Positions 43,593-53,324 are shown, counted from the stretch's first letter. The stretch is DNA of 64,000 nucleotides from Actinocorallia herbida (GCF_003751225.1 NZ_RJKE01000001.1:8060001-8124000); one strand, 5' to 3'. Program-made: numbers and translations. Notes: a model not told the origin generated them from the letters alone.

Positions 43593-45287
43593 ATGGATCA
43601 GCCTTTGCCCGGCGGCGCGCAGCCGCTGGGACCTCACGACCCCCGTGCCATCGGGGCGCACACGGTGCTCGGCAAGCTCGGTCAGGGCGGCATGGGCGCC
43701 GTCTACCTCGGCAGAGGTCCGCGCGGCACCGTCGCCATCAAGGTCATCCGCGACGAACTGGGCGCGGATCCGGGCTTCCGGCAGCGGTTCGCCCAGGAGG
43801 TGGCCGCCGGACTGCGGGTCGCGTCGTTCTGCACCGCGGCGATGCTCGACCACGGGGTGGACGACGTCGGCCACCCCTATCTGGTGACGGAGTTCATCGA
43901 CGGCCCGACCCTGCACGACCATGTGCTCCGGCACGGCGCGCTCATCGAGGGCACCCTCCAGGGCTTCGCCGTCGGGGTCGCCGCGGCGCTGACCGCCATC
44001 CACGGCGCGGGCCTGGTGCACCGCGACCTGAAGCCGTCGAACGTCATCCTGTCGGTGTCCGGGCCGCGCGTCATCGACTTCGGCATCGCCCGCGCGCTGG
44101 ACGCGACCACGGGCGTCACCCGGACGGGCCAGCTCATCGGCACGCCCGGCTGGATCGCGCCCGAGCAGCTCCTGTCCGACCGGGCGACGACCGCCGTGGA
44201 CGTCTACACCTGGGGCTGCCTCGTGGCGTTCGCGGCCCAGGCCAGGCACCCGTTCGGCGGCGGCGCCCCGATCGCGATGGCCTCGCGCGTCCTGCACGGC
44301 GAACCCGACCTGGCGGGGGTGCCCGAGCCGCTGCTCGGACACGTCAGGGCGGCGATGGCCAAGGATCCGGCGCTGCGGCCGACCGCGCAGCAGCTGCTGC
44401 TCGCGCTGGTCGGCGGCGAGGCGCCGCGCAACCTCGACGCGGCGGCGACCGCGCTGGTCGAGGAGAGCGTCCATGGCGGCTGGGCCCCGGCCGACCTGCG
44501 CGGCCCGGCGACCGCGGCGGGCAGGCCGCAGCCGACGCCGCCGCCCTTCCCCGGCCCGCCCACCGAGGCGGGCAGGCCGCAGGTGACGCCGCAGCCGTTC
44601 CCGGGCCCGCCGACCGGCCAGGGCGGGCAGGGCCGGCCGGTGGTCGGTCCGCCGGGCCCGCACGGCCAGTACGGACCGGCCGTCCCGTACGGGAACGCCG
44701 CCCCGCCGCCCGGTCCCCCTCCCCTGCCGACCATGCCGCCGGCCCGCCGCCGGAACCGGACCGTCGCCTCCGCGTCCGGCGGGGTGCTCGTCGCGGTGGC
44801 CGCCGGGGTCGCGCTGCTGTTCGCGCTGAGCGACGGCGACGCCGACAAGGGGAACCAGGGGGACGCCGCCAACGTGATGGAGAAGGACGGCTACGCGGCG
44901 CTCCCGCTCAGCCGCCAGACCGGGATCGGGCAGTTCCGCGAGGACGGGGGCGTCGAGCTGAGCGTCGACACGCCGCGCTGCGGCGGCACCGCCTACGACG
45001 AGCTGACCGCGAAGGGCCAGTTCTGCCTCGTGCAGTTCACCGTCCGCAACCCGGCGGCCACCGAGTCCCCGCGCATTCCGCGAGAACGCCAGGTGGCCTA
45101 CGACGGCGACGGCCAGGAGATCCCGGCCACCGAGCACCCGGGCGGGTTCCTCAACGACAACCCCTCGCTCCGGCCCGGCGACCGGATCTCGGGAATGCTC
45201 ATCTTCGACGTGCCGAAGGGCGCCACCCTGAAGTCGTTCCGGGTGTACGGCGCCAACGACTCGCAGGGCGTGGAGGTGGTGGTGTGA
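43593..45287 (+). CDS. Membrane Ser/Thr protein kinase with extracellular DUF4352-like sensor
   Basis: 564 residues from the ATG at 43593 (GTG at 43587 also possible). Kinase domain about 20-270: LGKLGQGGMGAVYLG, AIKVIRDE, VHRDLKPSNVIL, IDFGIAR. Then a Pro/Gly-rich juxtamembrane linker (about 300-385), one transmembrane helix (about 393-415, ASGGVLVAVAAGVALLFAL), and an extracellular domain (about 440-564) with a Cys pair (RCGGTAYDELTAKGQFC) and the DUF4352 immunoglobulin-like pattern. It phosphorylates cytosolic targets in response to an outside signal. The end overlaps the FG-GAP gene. Confidence 0.85.
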   Translation: MDQPLPGGAQPLGPHDPRAIGAHTVLGKLGQGGMGAVYLGRGPRGTVAIKVIRDELGADPGFRQRFAQEVAAGLRVASFCTAAMLDHGVDDVGHPYLVTEFIDGPTLHDHVLRHGALIEGTLQGFAVGVAAALTAIHGAGLVHRDLKPSNVILSVSGPRVIDFGIARALDATTGVTRTGQLIGTPGWIAPEQLLSDRATTAVDVYTWGCLVAFAAQARHPFGGGAPIAMASRVLHGEPDLAGVPEPLLGHVRAAMAKDPALRPTAQQLLLALVGGEAPRNLDAAATALVEESVHGGWAPADLRGPATAAGRPQPTPPPFPGPPTEAGRPQVTPQPFPGPPTGQGGQGRPVVGPPGPHGQYGPAVPYGNAAPPPGPPPLPTMPPARRRNRTVASASGGVLVAVAAGVALLFALSDGDADKGNQGDAANVMEKDGYAALPLSRQTGIGQFREDGGVELSVDTPRCGGTAYDELTAKGQFCLVQFTVRNPAATESPRIPRERQVAYDGDGQEIPATEHPGGFLNDNPSLRPGDRISGMLIFDVPKGATLKSFRVYGANDSQGVEVVV

Positions 45288-46717
45288 AGCGCGTGATCGG
45301 CGCCGCGGCCGGCGCGGTGCTCGCGGCGGCGTCCCTCGTCCTGCTGAGCCCCGCGGCCCAGGCCGACGACTGCGATTCCTCCTCACTCAGCGACTTCGAC
45401 GGCGACGGCCACGAGGACCTCGTCATCGGCGACCCCGGCGCGGGCGTCGGCTACGCGGCGGGGGCGGGCCAGGTCACCGTGGTCTACGGCGACGGCGATC
45501 TCGGCAAGGGCGAGCAGGCGTTCCTGACCGCGAAGGAGCCGCAGGCGGGCGCGGGCTTCGGCCACGCCCTGGCGACCGGCCACCTCGACGCCGACGGCTG
45601 CCTCGACCTCGTGGTCGGCGCCCCCTGGGCGGACGGCGGCGCGGGCGCGGCCGAGGTCTTCTACGGCTCCCCCGACGGCTTGAAGCCGGGCCGGATCCTG
45701 AAACCGGAAGGCGCGTCCCGGACCTTCGGCAGCTCGGTCGCGGTCCGCGCCGCGCACGGGAGCCACCCGGCCACGATCGCGATCGGCGCGCCGTACGAGG
45801 ACGTGGGCGGCCTCGCGTCGGCGGGCGCGGTGCACCTGTACTCCGTCACGGACCGGGGCACCGACCCGACGGCCCGGCTCATCACCCAGGACGACGAGCA
45901 GGCCGAGGGCGTCGCGGAGGCGGGCGACCTCTTCGGCTGGGCGGTGGCGCTCGGCGCGATCATGGGCGACCGGGACGCGCCCGACCTGATCGTGAGCGAG
46001 CCCGGCGAGGACGTCGACGGCCAGGCCGTGGACGCGGGCTCGTTCAGCGTCGTGGAGGACGTCACGGCGCCCGGCACGGCCAAGGGCCAGCACTGGCACT
46101 ACGGCAACCTCGGGATCGGCGACCCGTCGGAGGGCGGCCGGATCGGGTGGAGCCTCGCGTACGCCGAGGACGGCACCGACTCCTATGTCGCGGCGGGCGT
46201 GCCCGGCCAGACGTTCGCGGGCAAGCCGCGCGTCGGGGTCGTCGCCCTGCTGCGCTCGACGGGCGCGGGGCTGGCGGCCCTGGAGCCCGCCGCCCAGCTC
46301 ACCGCCGGGACGCCCTTCGCCGAGGCGGAGGACCGGTACGGCTGGTCGGTGGCCCTGGCGGGCCCCTCGATCACCGGCGGCGGCGTCCTGCTCGCCGTGG
46401 GCGTCCCCTTCGACGGGTCGGAGCAGACCCGGCCGGAGAACGGCTGGGTGCACCTCGTGCCGCTGGCCGACCGGAAGGCCGCCAAGCTGATCGACGCGCT
46501 CAACAAAAAGGAGTTCATGCCGGGCGACGCCGGCCCGTACGACAGGTTCGGCAGGGCCGTCGGGTTCACCAAGGGCGCCCTGCTCATCGGCGTGCCCGAC
46601 GACCAGGAGAACCCCGGCGGCGCCGTCATGATCAAGCCGTTGGACGGCGGCGAGTCGGTCGAGCTGCCGCCGGACTCCGCGGCCGACGAGTCGGACTTCG
46701 GCGGGGCCTTCGGCTGA
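45284..46717 (+). CDS. Secreted FG-GAP (integrin alpha-like) repeat protein
   Basis: 477 residues from a GTG overlapping the kinase stop (GTGA). Signal peptide at about 1-27 (LAAASLVLLSPAAQA). The mature part holds about six to seven FG-GAP blades: SDFDGDGHEDLVIGDPGAG, LDADGCLDLVVGAPWADG and further repeats with DxDGxxD calcium loops. Probably a beta-propeller outside the cell; the tight coupling hints it works with the kinase sensor. Confidence 0.85.
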   Translation: MKRVIGAAAGAVLAAASLVLLSPAAQADDCDSSSLSDFDGDGHEDLVIGDPGAGVGYAAGAGQVTVVYGDGDLGKGEQAFLTAKEPQAGAGFGHALATGHLDADGCLDLVVGAPWADGGAGAAEVFYGSPDGLKPGRILKPEGASRTFGSSVAVRAAHGSHPATIAIGAPYEDVGGLASAGAVHLYSVTDRGTDPTARLITQDDEQAEGVAEAGDLFGWAVALGAIMGDRDAPDLIVSEPGEDVDGQAVDAGSFSVVEDVTAPGTAKGQHWHYGNLGIGDPSEGGRIGWSLAYAEDGTDSYVAAGVPGQTFAGKPRVGVVALLRSTGAGLAALEPAAQLTAGTPFAEAEDRYGWSVALAGPSITGGGVLLAVGVPFDGSEQTRPENGWVHLVPLADRKAAKLIDALNKKEFMPGDAGPYDRFGRAVGFTKGALLIGVPDDQENPGGAVMIKPLDGGESVELPPDSAADESDFGGAFG

Positions 46718-46757
46718 AGCCTGGCGGGGGCCGCGCCGCAGAGGGGACGATGGGGCC

Positions 46758-47975
46758 ATGCGTGTACGGATCTGGTTCTCCGCCCTGACGTGCCTGTTCG
46801 CCGCGGGATGCGCGGCCGACACCTCCCCGACCGAGGCCGCCTCCACCCCATCGGCGTCGGCCCCGGCGTCCGCCCCGGCGTCCGCCCCCGCGTCGTCCCC
46901 TGCCAAGTCCCCCTCCTCCGCCGCCGCCCCCGGTTCCGCCCCCCTCGGGAAGGTGAAACTGGTCGACGTCGCCGAGGCCGTCCAGCCCGTCGGGATGGCG
47001 GTCCGCAAGGGCGACGACGCCCTGTACGTGATCGAGCAGGAGGGCCGGGTCCTCGCCGTCCGGGACGGCGCGGCGGAGCCGGTGCTCGACCTCGTCGCCC
47101 TGACGGGATCGGGCGGCGAGCGCGGCCTGCTCGGCATCGCCTTCGCGCCGGACGGAAAGCGCCTGTACCTGTACCACACGGCCAAGGACGGCAAGATCAT
47201 CCTCGCCGAGTACCCGGTCGCCGCGGACGGCGCGATCGACGCGCGGGGCCGCCGGGTCGTCCTGGAACAACCGCATCCGCGCACCAACCACAACGGCGGC
47301 CAGCTCGCGTTCGGCCCCGACGGGCACCTCTACCTCGGGCTCGGCGACGGGGGCGGCGCGGGCGACCCGGACCGGACGGGCCAGGACCTCGGCACCTGGC
47401 TCGGCAAGATCCTGCGGATCGACCCCGCCGCGTCGGGCGGAAAGCCGTACACGGTGCCGAAGGACAACCCTTTCGTTGAGAAGAGCGGCGCCAAGCCCGA
47501 AATCTGGGCGTATGGACTGCGCAACCCGTGGCGTTTCTCCTTCGACGCCGAGAGCGGGGATCTGTGGATCGGCGACGTCGGGCAGGACAAATGGGAAGAG
47601 GTCAATTTCCAGCCCGGCGCTTCTCATGGCGGCGAGAACTACGGCTGGAGCGCGCGCGAAGGTTCGCACGCCTACCACTCCCAGGAGCCCGTCGGGGTCG
47701 AGCCCGTGCACGAGTACCCGCTGCGCGAGAACAACCAGTGCTCGGTCATCGGCGGCCAGGCCTACCGGGGATCGGCCATCCCGGGCCTGGCGGGCCGGTA
47801 CGTCTTCGCCGACTTCTGCGCGGGCTGGGTCAAGGCGCTCCCCCGCACCCGGGACGGGGAGCCGGTGACGCTGCTGGAGAACGTCAACAGCGTCTCGGCG
47901 TTCGGCGTGGACGCCGCGGGTGAGCTGTACGTCCTCAGCCTGAACGGCACGGTGCAGCGGCTCGCGCCCGCCTGA
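46758..47975 (+). CDS. PQQ-dependent sugar dehydrogenase-like lipoprotein
   Basis: 405 residues. Lipobox F-A-A-G-C at about residues 14-18, a Ser-Ala-Pro linker to about 55, then the glucose/sorbosone dehydrogenase beta-propeller: RGLLGIAFAPDG, NHNGGQLAFGPDGHLYLGLGDGG and AYGLRNPWRFSFD are the characteristic segments. It oxidises aldoses with PQQ at the outer face of the membrane. Whether this bacterium makes PQQ is unknown. Follows the FG-GAP gene by 40 bases. Confidence 0.85.
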   Translation: MRVRIWFSALTCLFAAGCAADTSPTEAASTPSASAPASAPASAPASSPAKSPSSAAAPGSAPLGKVKLVDVAEAVQPVGMAVRKGDDALYVIEQEGRVLAVRDGAAEPVLDLVALTGSGGERGLLGIAFAPDGKRLYLYHTAKDGKIILAEYPVAADGAIDARGRRVVLEQPHPRTNHNGGQLAFGPDGHLYLGLGDGGGAGDPDRTGQDLGTWLGKILRIDPAASGGKPYTVPKDNPFVEKSGAKPEIWAYGLRNPWRFSFDAESGDLWIGDVGQDKWEEVNFQPGASHGGENYGWSAREGSHAYHSQEPVGVEPVHEYPLRENNQCSVIGGQAYRGSAIPGLAGRYVFADFCAGWVKALPRTRDGEPVTLLENVNSVSAFGVDAAGELYVLSLNGTVQRLAPA

Positions 47976-47997
47976 ACACCGGCCCGGAGAACGACGG

Positions 47998-48027
47998 AGG
48001 CCGGCCCCCGCTGAGGGGTGCCGGCCT
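47998..48027. terminator. Bidirectional terminator hairpin
   Basis: Arms AGGCCGGC (47998-48005) and GCCGGCCT (48020-48027), with C/G pairing between and TTTC after it on the plus strand. It ends the sugar-dehydrogenase unit and also any minus-strand transcript carrying the short frame at 48046-48081. Confidence 0.75.
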
Positions 48028-48045
48028 TTCTCACGCGTACCTGGC

Positions 48046-48081
48046 TTATGTCCAGGACACTCCGGCGCCATTGGCGGCCAT
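48046..48081 (-). CDS. Possible 11-residue micro-peptide with strong ribosome site
   Basis: On the minus strand AGAGGAGG (48097-48090) lies eight bases before an ATG that opens an 11-codon frame, MAANGAGVSWT, then TAA. The terminator hairpin follows 18 bases later, and an AT-rich promoter-like stretch (TTTGGC, 16 bases, TAGTAC) precedes it. This arrangement is unusually complete for so short a frame. It could be a micro-peptide, a leader, or part of a small RNA. The rest of 48100-48290 is AT-richer non-coding sequence without further genes that I can see. Confidence 0.3.
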   Translation of the reverse strand: MAANGAGVSWT

Positions 48082-48293
48082 GTCCTTCGCCTCCTCTTAC
48101 AGACTGGTCATGTCGTACTAACCAGCAACTAATGTAGCCAAACCATTGCATTACGTGGTCGGTGCCCCCTAACCCCGTAATACCAGGCATAACAGTAGAA
48201 GCGGACCGCCGAGAAAGCTAACCACAACCGCAAATCTCGACGAATAATCTCGTACCAGCGGGTAGTCAGATTTGCTCGGTGGTCAAAGTGTGC

Positions 48294-49073
48294 TCAGGTG
48301 TACATCTCCAGCGCTTCCCGCGCGACCGCCTCCGCGCCCTCCAGGCAGGCGTCCACCTGTTCCTCGGGCTTGCCCTCGTAAGGCCGGGCGTACGCGACGG
48401 TGATGATCACGTTCTGCACCCGCAGCTCGATCCTGGCCACGGTGGCCTTCGACGTGCCGGGTTCGACGAAGACCCGCCGGTAGGCGTCGTCGCCGAGACC
48501 CGGCGCCTTCTCCAGCCGAAGGGTCTTGGACTCCTTGTCCGTGCTGTCGCTCTGGAAGTCCTGGTCGAACGACCACTTGGTCGTGCCCACCGGGTCCGCG
48601 CCGTCGACGGTGTTCCCGAGCCGGGTCTCCAGCCGCAGGTACGGCGCGCCGTCCGGCCCCCCGTAGCCGCAGGACCCGGCCCACGCGCTGCCGTAGGACT
48701 CCCGGGTGCCATCGGGCACCCACTTGAGGAACGTCTCCTCCGCGACGGTCTCGCAGACCTCCTTGGGGAGCGCCTGGAGGAACTCCGGCGAGGGCTCCTC
48801 GGCCGGCGGCTCGGAGGGCGGCTCGGACGACGCCTCGGAAGGCACCTCTGAAGCCGTCTCGGAGGCCGTCTCGGACGGCGCCTCGGAGGGCGTGATGGTC
48901 GACGTCTTGGCCGCCTCGTCGCCGTCCAGGACGAGCGGGGCGGTGAAGAAGACCGCGCCCGCGCCGATCATGACGAAGACGACGGCGACCTGCCAGCCGC
49001 GGGGCCGCGGCATCCGGCCCCGCCCGGAGGGGGGTTCCGGCGGTGAGTAGACCCTGTCGAAATCTGCGCGCAC
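48294..49073 (-). CDS. Membrane-anchored protein with extracellular DUF3558-like domain
   Basis: 259 residues. Short basic cytoplasmic part, one transmembrane helix at about 28-50 (VAVVFVMIGAGAVFFTAPLVL), a Ser/Glu/Pro-rich spacer with repeated SE(A/T/P) units (about 60-96), then a globular domain with Cys residues (VCETVAEE, GSCGYG, VDACLEG) similar in outline to DUF3558 lipoproteins of signalling systems. Function unknown. Confidence 0.65.
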   Translation of the reverse strand: MRADFDRVYSPPEPPSGRGRMPRPRGWQVAVVFVMIGAGAVFFTAPLVLDGDEAAKTSTITPSEAPSETASETASEVPSEASSEPPSEPPAEEPSPEFLQALPKEVCETVAEETFLKWVPDGTRESYGSAWAGSCGYGGPDGAPYLRLETRLGNTVDGADPVGTTKWSFDQDFQSDSTDKESKTLRLEKAPGLGDDAYRRVFVEPGTSKATVARIELRVQNVIITVAYARPYEGKPEEQVDACLEGAEAVAREALEMYT

Positions 49074-49184
49074 GCCCCCGAAACTACGGACCCGCGGGGC
49101 TTCTGTCAGTACCCGATGGGGATATCACCGCGTCCCTTGCCTCCATTCCGGATTGTCCCGCTGCTGCGGGGAAAGGAGGGAAGT

Positions 49185-50735
49185 GTGCTGCCCAGTGATG
49201 CGACCCTCACCCCGGCGGGCGGCCCGCCGATCACCGTCGCGGACCTCGCCGCCACCTGGCGCGCGGTCGCCGGGACGTCGGCGCGCGGCCAGAAGACCGC
49301 GCTGATCGCCGACGCGCTGCGCGGGGCCGGGCCCGGCGCGGCCTCCGTCGTCGTGCACTGGCTGGCCGGGGAACTGCCGCAGCGCCAGATCGGCGTCGGC
49401 TACGCGGCCCTGCGCGCGGCCCCGCCGCCCGCCGCCGCGCCGAGCCTGACGGTCGCGGAGGTCGACGCGGCCTTCACCCGGATCAAGGAGACCACCGGGC
49501 CGGGCTCGGTGGCCGCCCGCAGGGCGCTGCTGCACGGGGTCTTCGGCCGGGCCACCGCGGCGGAGCAGGGCTTCCTCGTCCACCTGCTGGCCGGGGAGCT
49601 GCGCCAGGGCGCGCTGGAGGGCCTCATGGTCGACGCGATCGCCAAGGCCGCCGAGGTGCCGCTGCCGGCCGTGCGCCGGGCCGTCATGCTGCGCGGCGCG
49701 CTCGGCCCGGTCGCCGAGGCCGCGCTCGCGGGCGGCGCCGCCGCGCTCGCCGGGTTCACCCTCCAGGTCGGCCGCCCGGTACGGCCGATGCTCGCCTCCT
49801 CCGCGCCGGACGTCGCGGCGGGCCTGTCCGGCGAGATGGGCGTCGAGTGGAAGATGGACGGGATCCGCGCCCAGGTGCACGTCAGGGGCGACGACGTCCG
49901 AATCTTCACCAGGACCCTCGACGACATCACCGTCCGCGTCCCCGAGGTGGCCGACGCCGCCCGCGCCCTCGGCCTCGACGCGGCGGTGCTGGACGCCGAG
50001 GTGATCGCGCTGCGCCAGGACGGCTCCCCCGAGTCGTTCCAGGTGACCGCGTCGAACACCTCGCTGGGCGCGCTGCGCCCGTTCTTCTTCGACGTCCTGC
50101 ACCTGTCCGGCGCCGACCTCCTCGACGAGCCCGCCTCCGTCCGGCACGAGGCGCTGGCCGGCGCCGTCCCGGAGGCGGTCCGGATGCCGCGCCTGGTGAC
50201 CGCCTCGCCGGAGGAGGCGTCCGCGTTCTTCGCCGACGCGGTCTCCCGCGGCCACGAGGGCGTCGTGCTGAAGTCCCTGACCGCCCCCTACGCGGCGGGA
50301 CGTCGCGGCGCGGGCTGGGTGAAGGTCAAGCCGCGGCACACCCTCGACCTCGTCGTCCTGGCCGTCGAGTGGGGGCACGGGCGGCGTACCGGCAAGCTGT
50401 CGAACCTGCACCTCGGGGCGCGCGACGCCGAGTCCGGCGAGTTCATCATGCTCGGCAAGACCTTCAAGGGCCTCACCGACGCGCTCCTGGACTGGCAGAC
50501 CGAGCGGTTCCTCGGGCTGAAGACGTCGGACGACGGGTTCGTGGTGAGGGTCGAGCCCGTCCAGGTCGTCGAGGTGGCGTTCGACGGGCTCCAGCGCAGC
50601 ACCCGCTACCCGGGCGGGCTCGCGCTCCGGTTCGCACGGGTGCTGCGGTACCGGGCGGACAAGAGCGCGGCCGAGGCCGACACCTTCCAGACGGTCCGCG
50701 CGCTCGCCGGAGCCGTGCCGCCGGTCCCGGGCTGA
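49185..50735 (+). CDS. ATP-dependent DNA ligase
   Basis: 516 residues from a GTG with an AAAGGAGGGAA site. The active-site motif I is K-M-D-G-I-R (EWKMDGIRAQVH, near residue 225), with the E in VLDAEVIAL, the F-D-V-L motif, EGVVLKS and WVKVKP motifs following. N-terminal alpha-helical DNA-binding domain at about 1-190, C-terminal OB fold. It seals nicks using ATP; in actinomycetes this LigB type supplements the NAD+-dependent LigA, probably in repair. Confidence 0.9.
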   Translation: MLPSDATLTPAGGPPITVADLAATWRAVAGTSARGQKTALIADALRGAGPGAASVVVHWLAGELPQRQIGVGYAALRAAPPPAAAPSLTVAEVDAAFTRIKETTGPGSVAARRALLHGVFGRATAAEQGFLVHLLAGELRQGALEGLMVDAIAKAAEVPLPAVRRAVMLRGALGPVAEAALAGGAAALAGFTLQVGRPVRPMLASSAPDVAAGLSGEMGVEWKMDGIRAQVHVRGDDVRIFTRTLDDITVRVPEVADAARALGLDAAVLDAEVIALRQDGSPESFQVTASNTSLGALRPFFFDVLHLSGADLLDEPASVRHEALAGAVPEAVRMPRLVTASPEEASAFFADAVSRGHEGVVLKSLTAPYAAGRRGAGWVKVKPRHTLDLVVLAVEWGHGRRTGKLSNLHLGARDAESGEFIMLGKTFKGLTDALLDWQTERFLGLKTSDDGFVVRVEPVQVVEVAFDGLQRSTRYPGGLALRFARVLRYRADKSAAEADTFQTVRALAGAVPPVPG

Positions 50736-50739
50736 GCGG

Positions 50740-52029
50740 TCAGCCTCGGAGCCGGATCGGGTTCACCAGGTCGGCGTACACCAGCAGCAGGCCCATGAAC
50801 ACCAGGGCCACGCCGACGATGTAGGTGAGCGGCAGGGCCTTGGCCACGTCCACCGGGGCGGGCGCGGGCCTTCCGGTGACCGCGGCGAACCCGCGCTTGA
50901 CGCCCTCCCAGAGCGCGCCCGCGATGTTGCCGCCGTCCAGGGGCAGCAGCGGGACCAGGTTGAACGCGGCGATGCCGAAGTTGAGCGAGCCGAGGATCAT
51001 GAGGAACAGCGCGGCCTTGCCCAGCGCCTCCTCGTGCGAGGCGAGGACCTCCCCGCCGATCCGGCTCGCGCCCACGATCCCGACGGGGCCGTTCACATCG
51101 CGCTCGGCGTGGTGGAAGGAGGCGTTCCAGACGCCGACCATCTTCTCCGGCAGCCGCGCGAACGCCTTGACCGTCACCGCGGCCATCGTGCCGAACTGGG
51201 CGAGCACGTCGCCCGGCCCCTGCCGGACGAACGGGCGGACCGGGGTGATGCCGAGGAAGCCCGCGGTGACGGTCTTCTCGGGATGCGCCAGATCGTTGAC
51301 CTGGTTGGCGATGGGCATCGCGGTCAGATCGAGCGTCTTGCCGTCCCGCTCGACGCGCAGCGCCACCGGGCGGCCCGCGGACTCCCGGATCAGCCTCTGG
51401 AACTGCCGGTAGGCGGTGACGGGCGCTCCGTTGAACTCCAGCACCCTGTCGCCGGGGCGCAGGCCGGCCGCGGCGGCGGGCGTCGGCGCGTCGGCCGGGG
51501 TGCACGCCCGCCCGGTCTCGGTCGCCGGGACGACGCACGCCGCGACCGTCCCGATCGTGGTGGACGGCTCGCGCACACCGATCCCCATGAGCGCCGCGCC
51601 GAGGAAGACCAGCGCGAGCACGAAGTTCATGAGCGGCCCTGCGAAGGAGATCAGCGCTTTCTGCCACCACGGTTTCGCGTAGAAGACCCGGTTCCCGTCG
51701 CCCGGCCCGACCTCCTCCAGCGCGCTCTCGCGGGCGGAGTCGATGAGCTGGGCGAACCGGCCCGTCGAGGACCTGCGGAGCGAGCCTTCGGGGTCGCCCG
51801 CGCGCGGCGGCAGCATCCCGATCATCCGGACGTAGCCGCCGAACGGAATCCATTTGACGCCGTACTCGGTCTCGCCCCGCCGCCAGGACCGCACGGTCGG
51901 CCCGAACCCGACCATGTACTGCGGGCACCGCACCCCGCACCATTTGGCGAAGACCAGATGGCCCAGCTCGTGCAGCGCGATCGACGCCATGAGCAAGCCG
52001 AAGAACAGCACGATCCCCAACACCGTCAT
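50740..52029 (-). CDS. Site-2 protease, M50 family (RseP/Rip1-like), copy 1
   Basis: 429 residues from the ATG at 52029 (GTG one codon before). Zinc motif H-E-L-G-H near residue 20 in ALHELGHLVFAKW; PDZ-like domain at about 180-270 (AGLRPGDRVLEFNG); and the second metal/active motif LVPLLPLDGGNIAGALWEG near 375. It cuts transmembrane helices of anti-sigma factors or other substrates. Convergent with the ligase gene. A paralogue lies at 56538-57860. Confidence 0.9.
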   Translation of the reverse strand: MTVLGIVLFFGLLMASIALHELGHLVFAKWCGVRCPQYMVGFGPTVRSWRRGETEYGVKWIPFGGYVRMIGMLPPRAGDPEGSLRRSSTGRFAQLIDSARESALEEVGPGDGNRVFYAKPWWQKALISFAGPLMNFVLALVFLGAALMGIGVREPSTTIGTVAACVVPATETGRACTPADAPTPAAAAGLRPGDRVLEFNGAPVTAYRQFQRLIRESAGRPVALRVERDGKTLDLTAMPIANQVNDLAHPEKTVTAGFLGITPVRPFVRQGPGDVLAQFGTMAAVTVKAFARLPEKMVGVWNASFHHAERDVNGPVGIVGASRIGGEVLASHEEALGKAALFLMILGSLNFGIAAFNLVPLLPLDGGNIAGALWEGVKRGFAAVTGRPAPAPVDVAKALPLTYIVGVALVFMGLLLVYADLVNPIRLRG

Positions 52030-52253
52030 CACACCCGCGCCCTACCCCCGCCCCCTCCCCCGCCCAACCCGGCGCGAATGATCTTGACCGCCCGCTGACC
52101 GCTTCGGTGCCGGCACCCGAGTCAGCGCCCCGCCGGCCCACCCGACGACCGAACCGGCACCACCGATCGCCGTTCATGCCCGATTTGGCCTTTTTCGCGA
52201 TCTTGGACTAGGTAAGATCACAGACTTCCCCCCACATCTCGGATTGCGAGTCC

Positions 52254-53324
52254 ATGCGTCACACGCTCCTCCGCGCCGCCGCCGCACTCGCGGTGCTCGC
52301 CGCGTCCCTCGGCCTGTCCGCCCCGGCCACGGCCGCCCCGGAAGGGACGACGGCGATGCGCGTCGTCCTGGATCCCATGCCCGCACAGGTCTCCTATGGC
52401 GACACGCTCCAGTTCAGCGGCCGGATCCAGTACCTCATCGGCGACACGTGGCGATATCCGGGCGACTACCAGACCGACGTCAGGCTGGAGACCCCGGACG
52501 GCGAGGTGTACCCGGATCTCGACGCAGCGGGCGGGTTCTCCCTCCGCTACGAGATCACCGCGCCGTACACCTTCCTCGCCGAAGGGTGGTCCGGCGGGAC
52601 CACCGACCACCCGGGCATGTTCTGGGCGGCGCCGGTGGAGCACCGCGTCACGCTCAAGCCGGAGGCGTACATCACCTTCGCGCGCATGACCTACGACGCC
52701 TTCGGCCGACTCGAGGCGAACTACTGCACCGGCACCCGGACCGGGGGACCCGCTCCCGCCGGGCCGGTGTACCTCCAGTACTCCGCCGACGGCAGGACCG
52801 GGTGGGCCACGAAGGCCACCGGCAAGCGCGGGTGCCAGTGGGTGGCGGCGACCTGGCCGCGCTCCGGCTACTGGCGGCTGAAGTCCAAGGCCGACGCCGT
52901 GTACCCCTCGGCCGTCAGCACGGTCCGCAGGGCACTGCGCTGGCGTACCGAGATCAACAAGATCAAGGTCTCGCCGCGCAAGACCGACGTCGGCAAGAAG
53001 GTGACGGTCACCGGCCGCCTCACCAGGTACGCCGAGGGCCGCAAGAACAAGTTCGGCTACCCGGACCGGCAGATCCAGGTCATCTTCCACTGCAAGGGCA
53101 AGAAGAACTGGTGGCTGAGCGCCAAGGGCCGCACCGACAAGCGCGGTCACTTCAAGATCAAGGCCAAGACCTACTGCGACTCCTCGTTCGCCGCCGAGTT
53201 CCGCGGCGGCTCCGACACCTTCGCGACGGGTTCCACCAACGAGGTCTACGTCGAGACGTACGGCGCGCCGCTCACGACCGGCCGCATGCTCCCCGCGACG
53301 CCGCCGACGGTGTCACTGGGCTGA
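52254..53324 (+). CDS. Secreted beta-sandwich protein, unknown function
   Basis: 356 residues with a signal peptide (about 1-28, ALAVLAASLGLSAPATAAP). Three Ig-like or CBM-like beta domains are suggested: about 33-130, 135-215 and 225-335, with strand pairs such as ITVTGRLTRYAEG and HFKIKAKTYCDSSF. No enzyme motif. Probably an extracellular binding or adhesin-like protein. Confidence 0.7.
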   Translation: MRHTLLRAAAALAVLAASLGLSAPATAAPEGTTAMRVVLDPMPAQVSYGDTLQFSGRIQYLIGDTWRYPGDYQTDVRLETPDGEVYPDLDAAGGFSLRYEITAPYTFLAEGWSGGTTDHPGMFWAAPVEHRVTLKPEAYITFARMTYDAFGRLEANYCTGTRTGGPAPAGPVYLQYSADGRTGWATKATGKRGCQWVAATWPRSGYWRLKSKADAVYPSAVSTVRRALRWRTEINKIKVSPRKTDVGKKVTVTGRLTRYAEGRKNKFGYPDRQIQVIFHCKGKKNWWLSAKGRTDKRGHFKIKAKTYCDSSFAAEFRGGSDTFATGSTNEVYVETYGAPLTTGRMLPATPPTVSLG

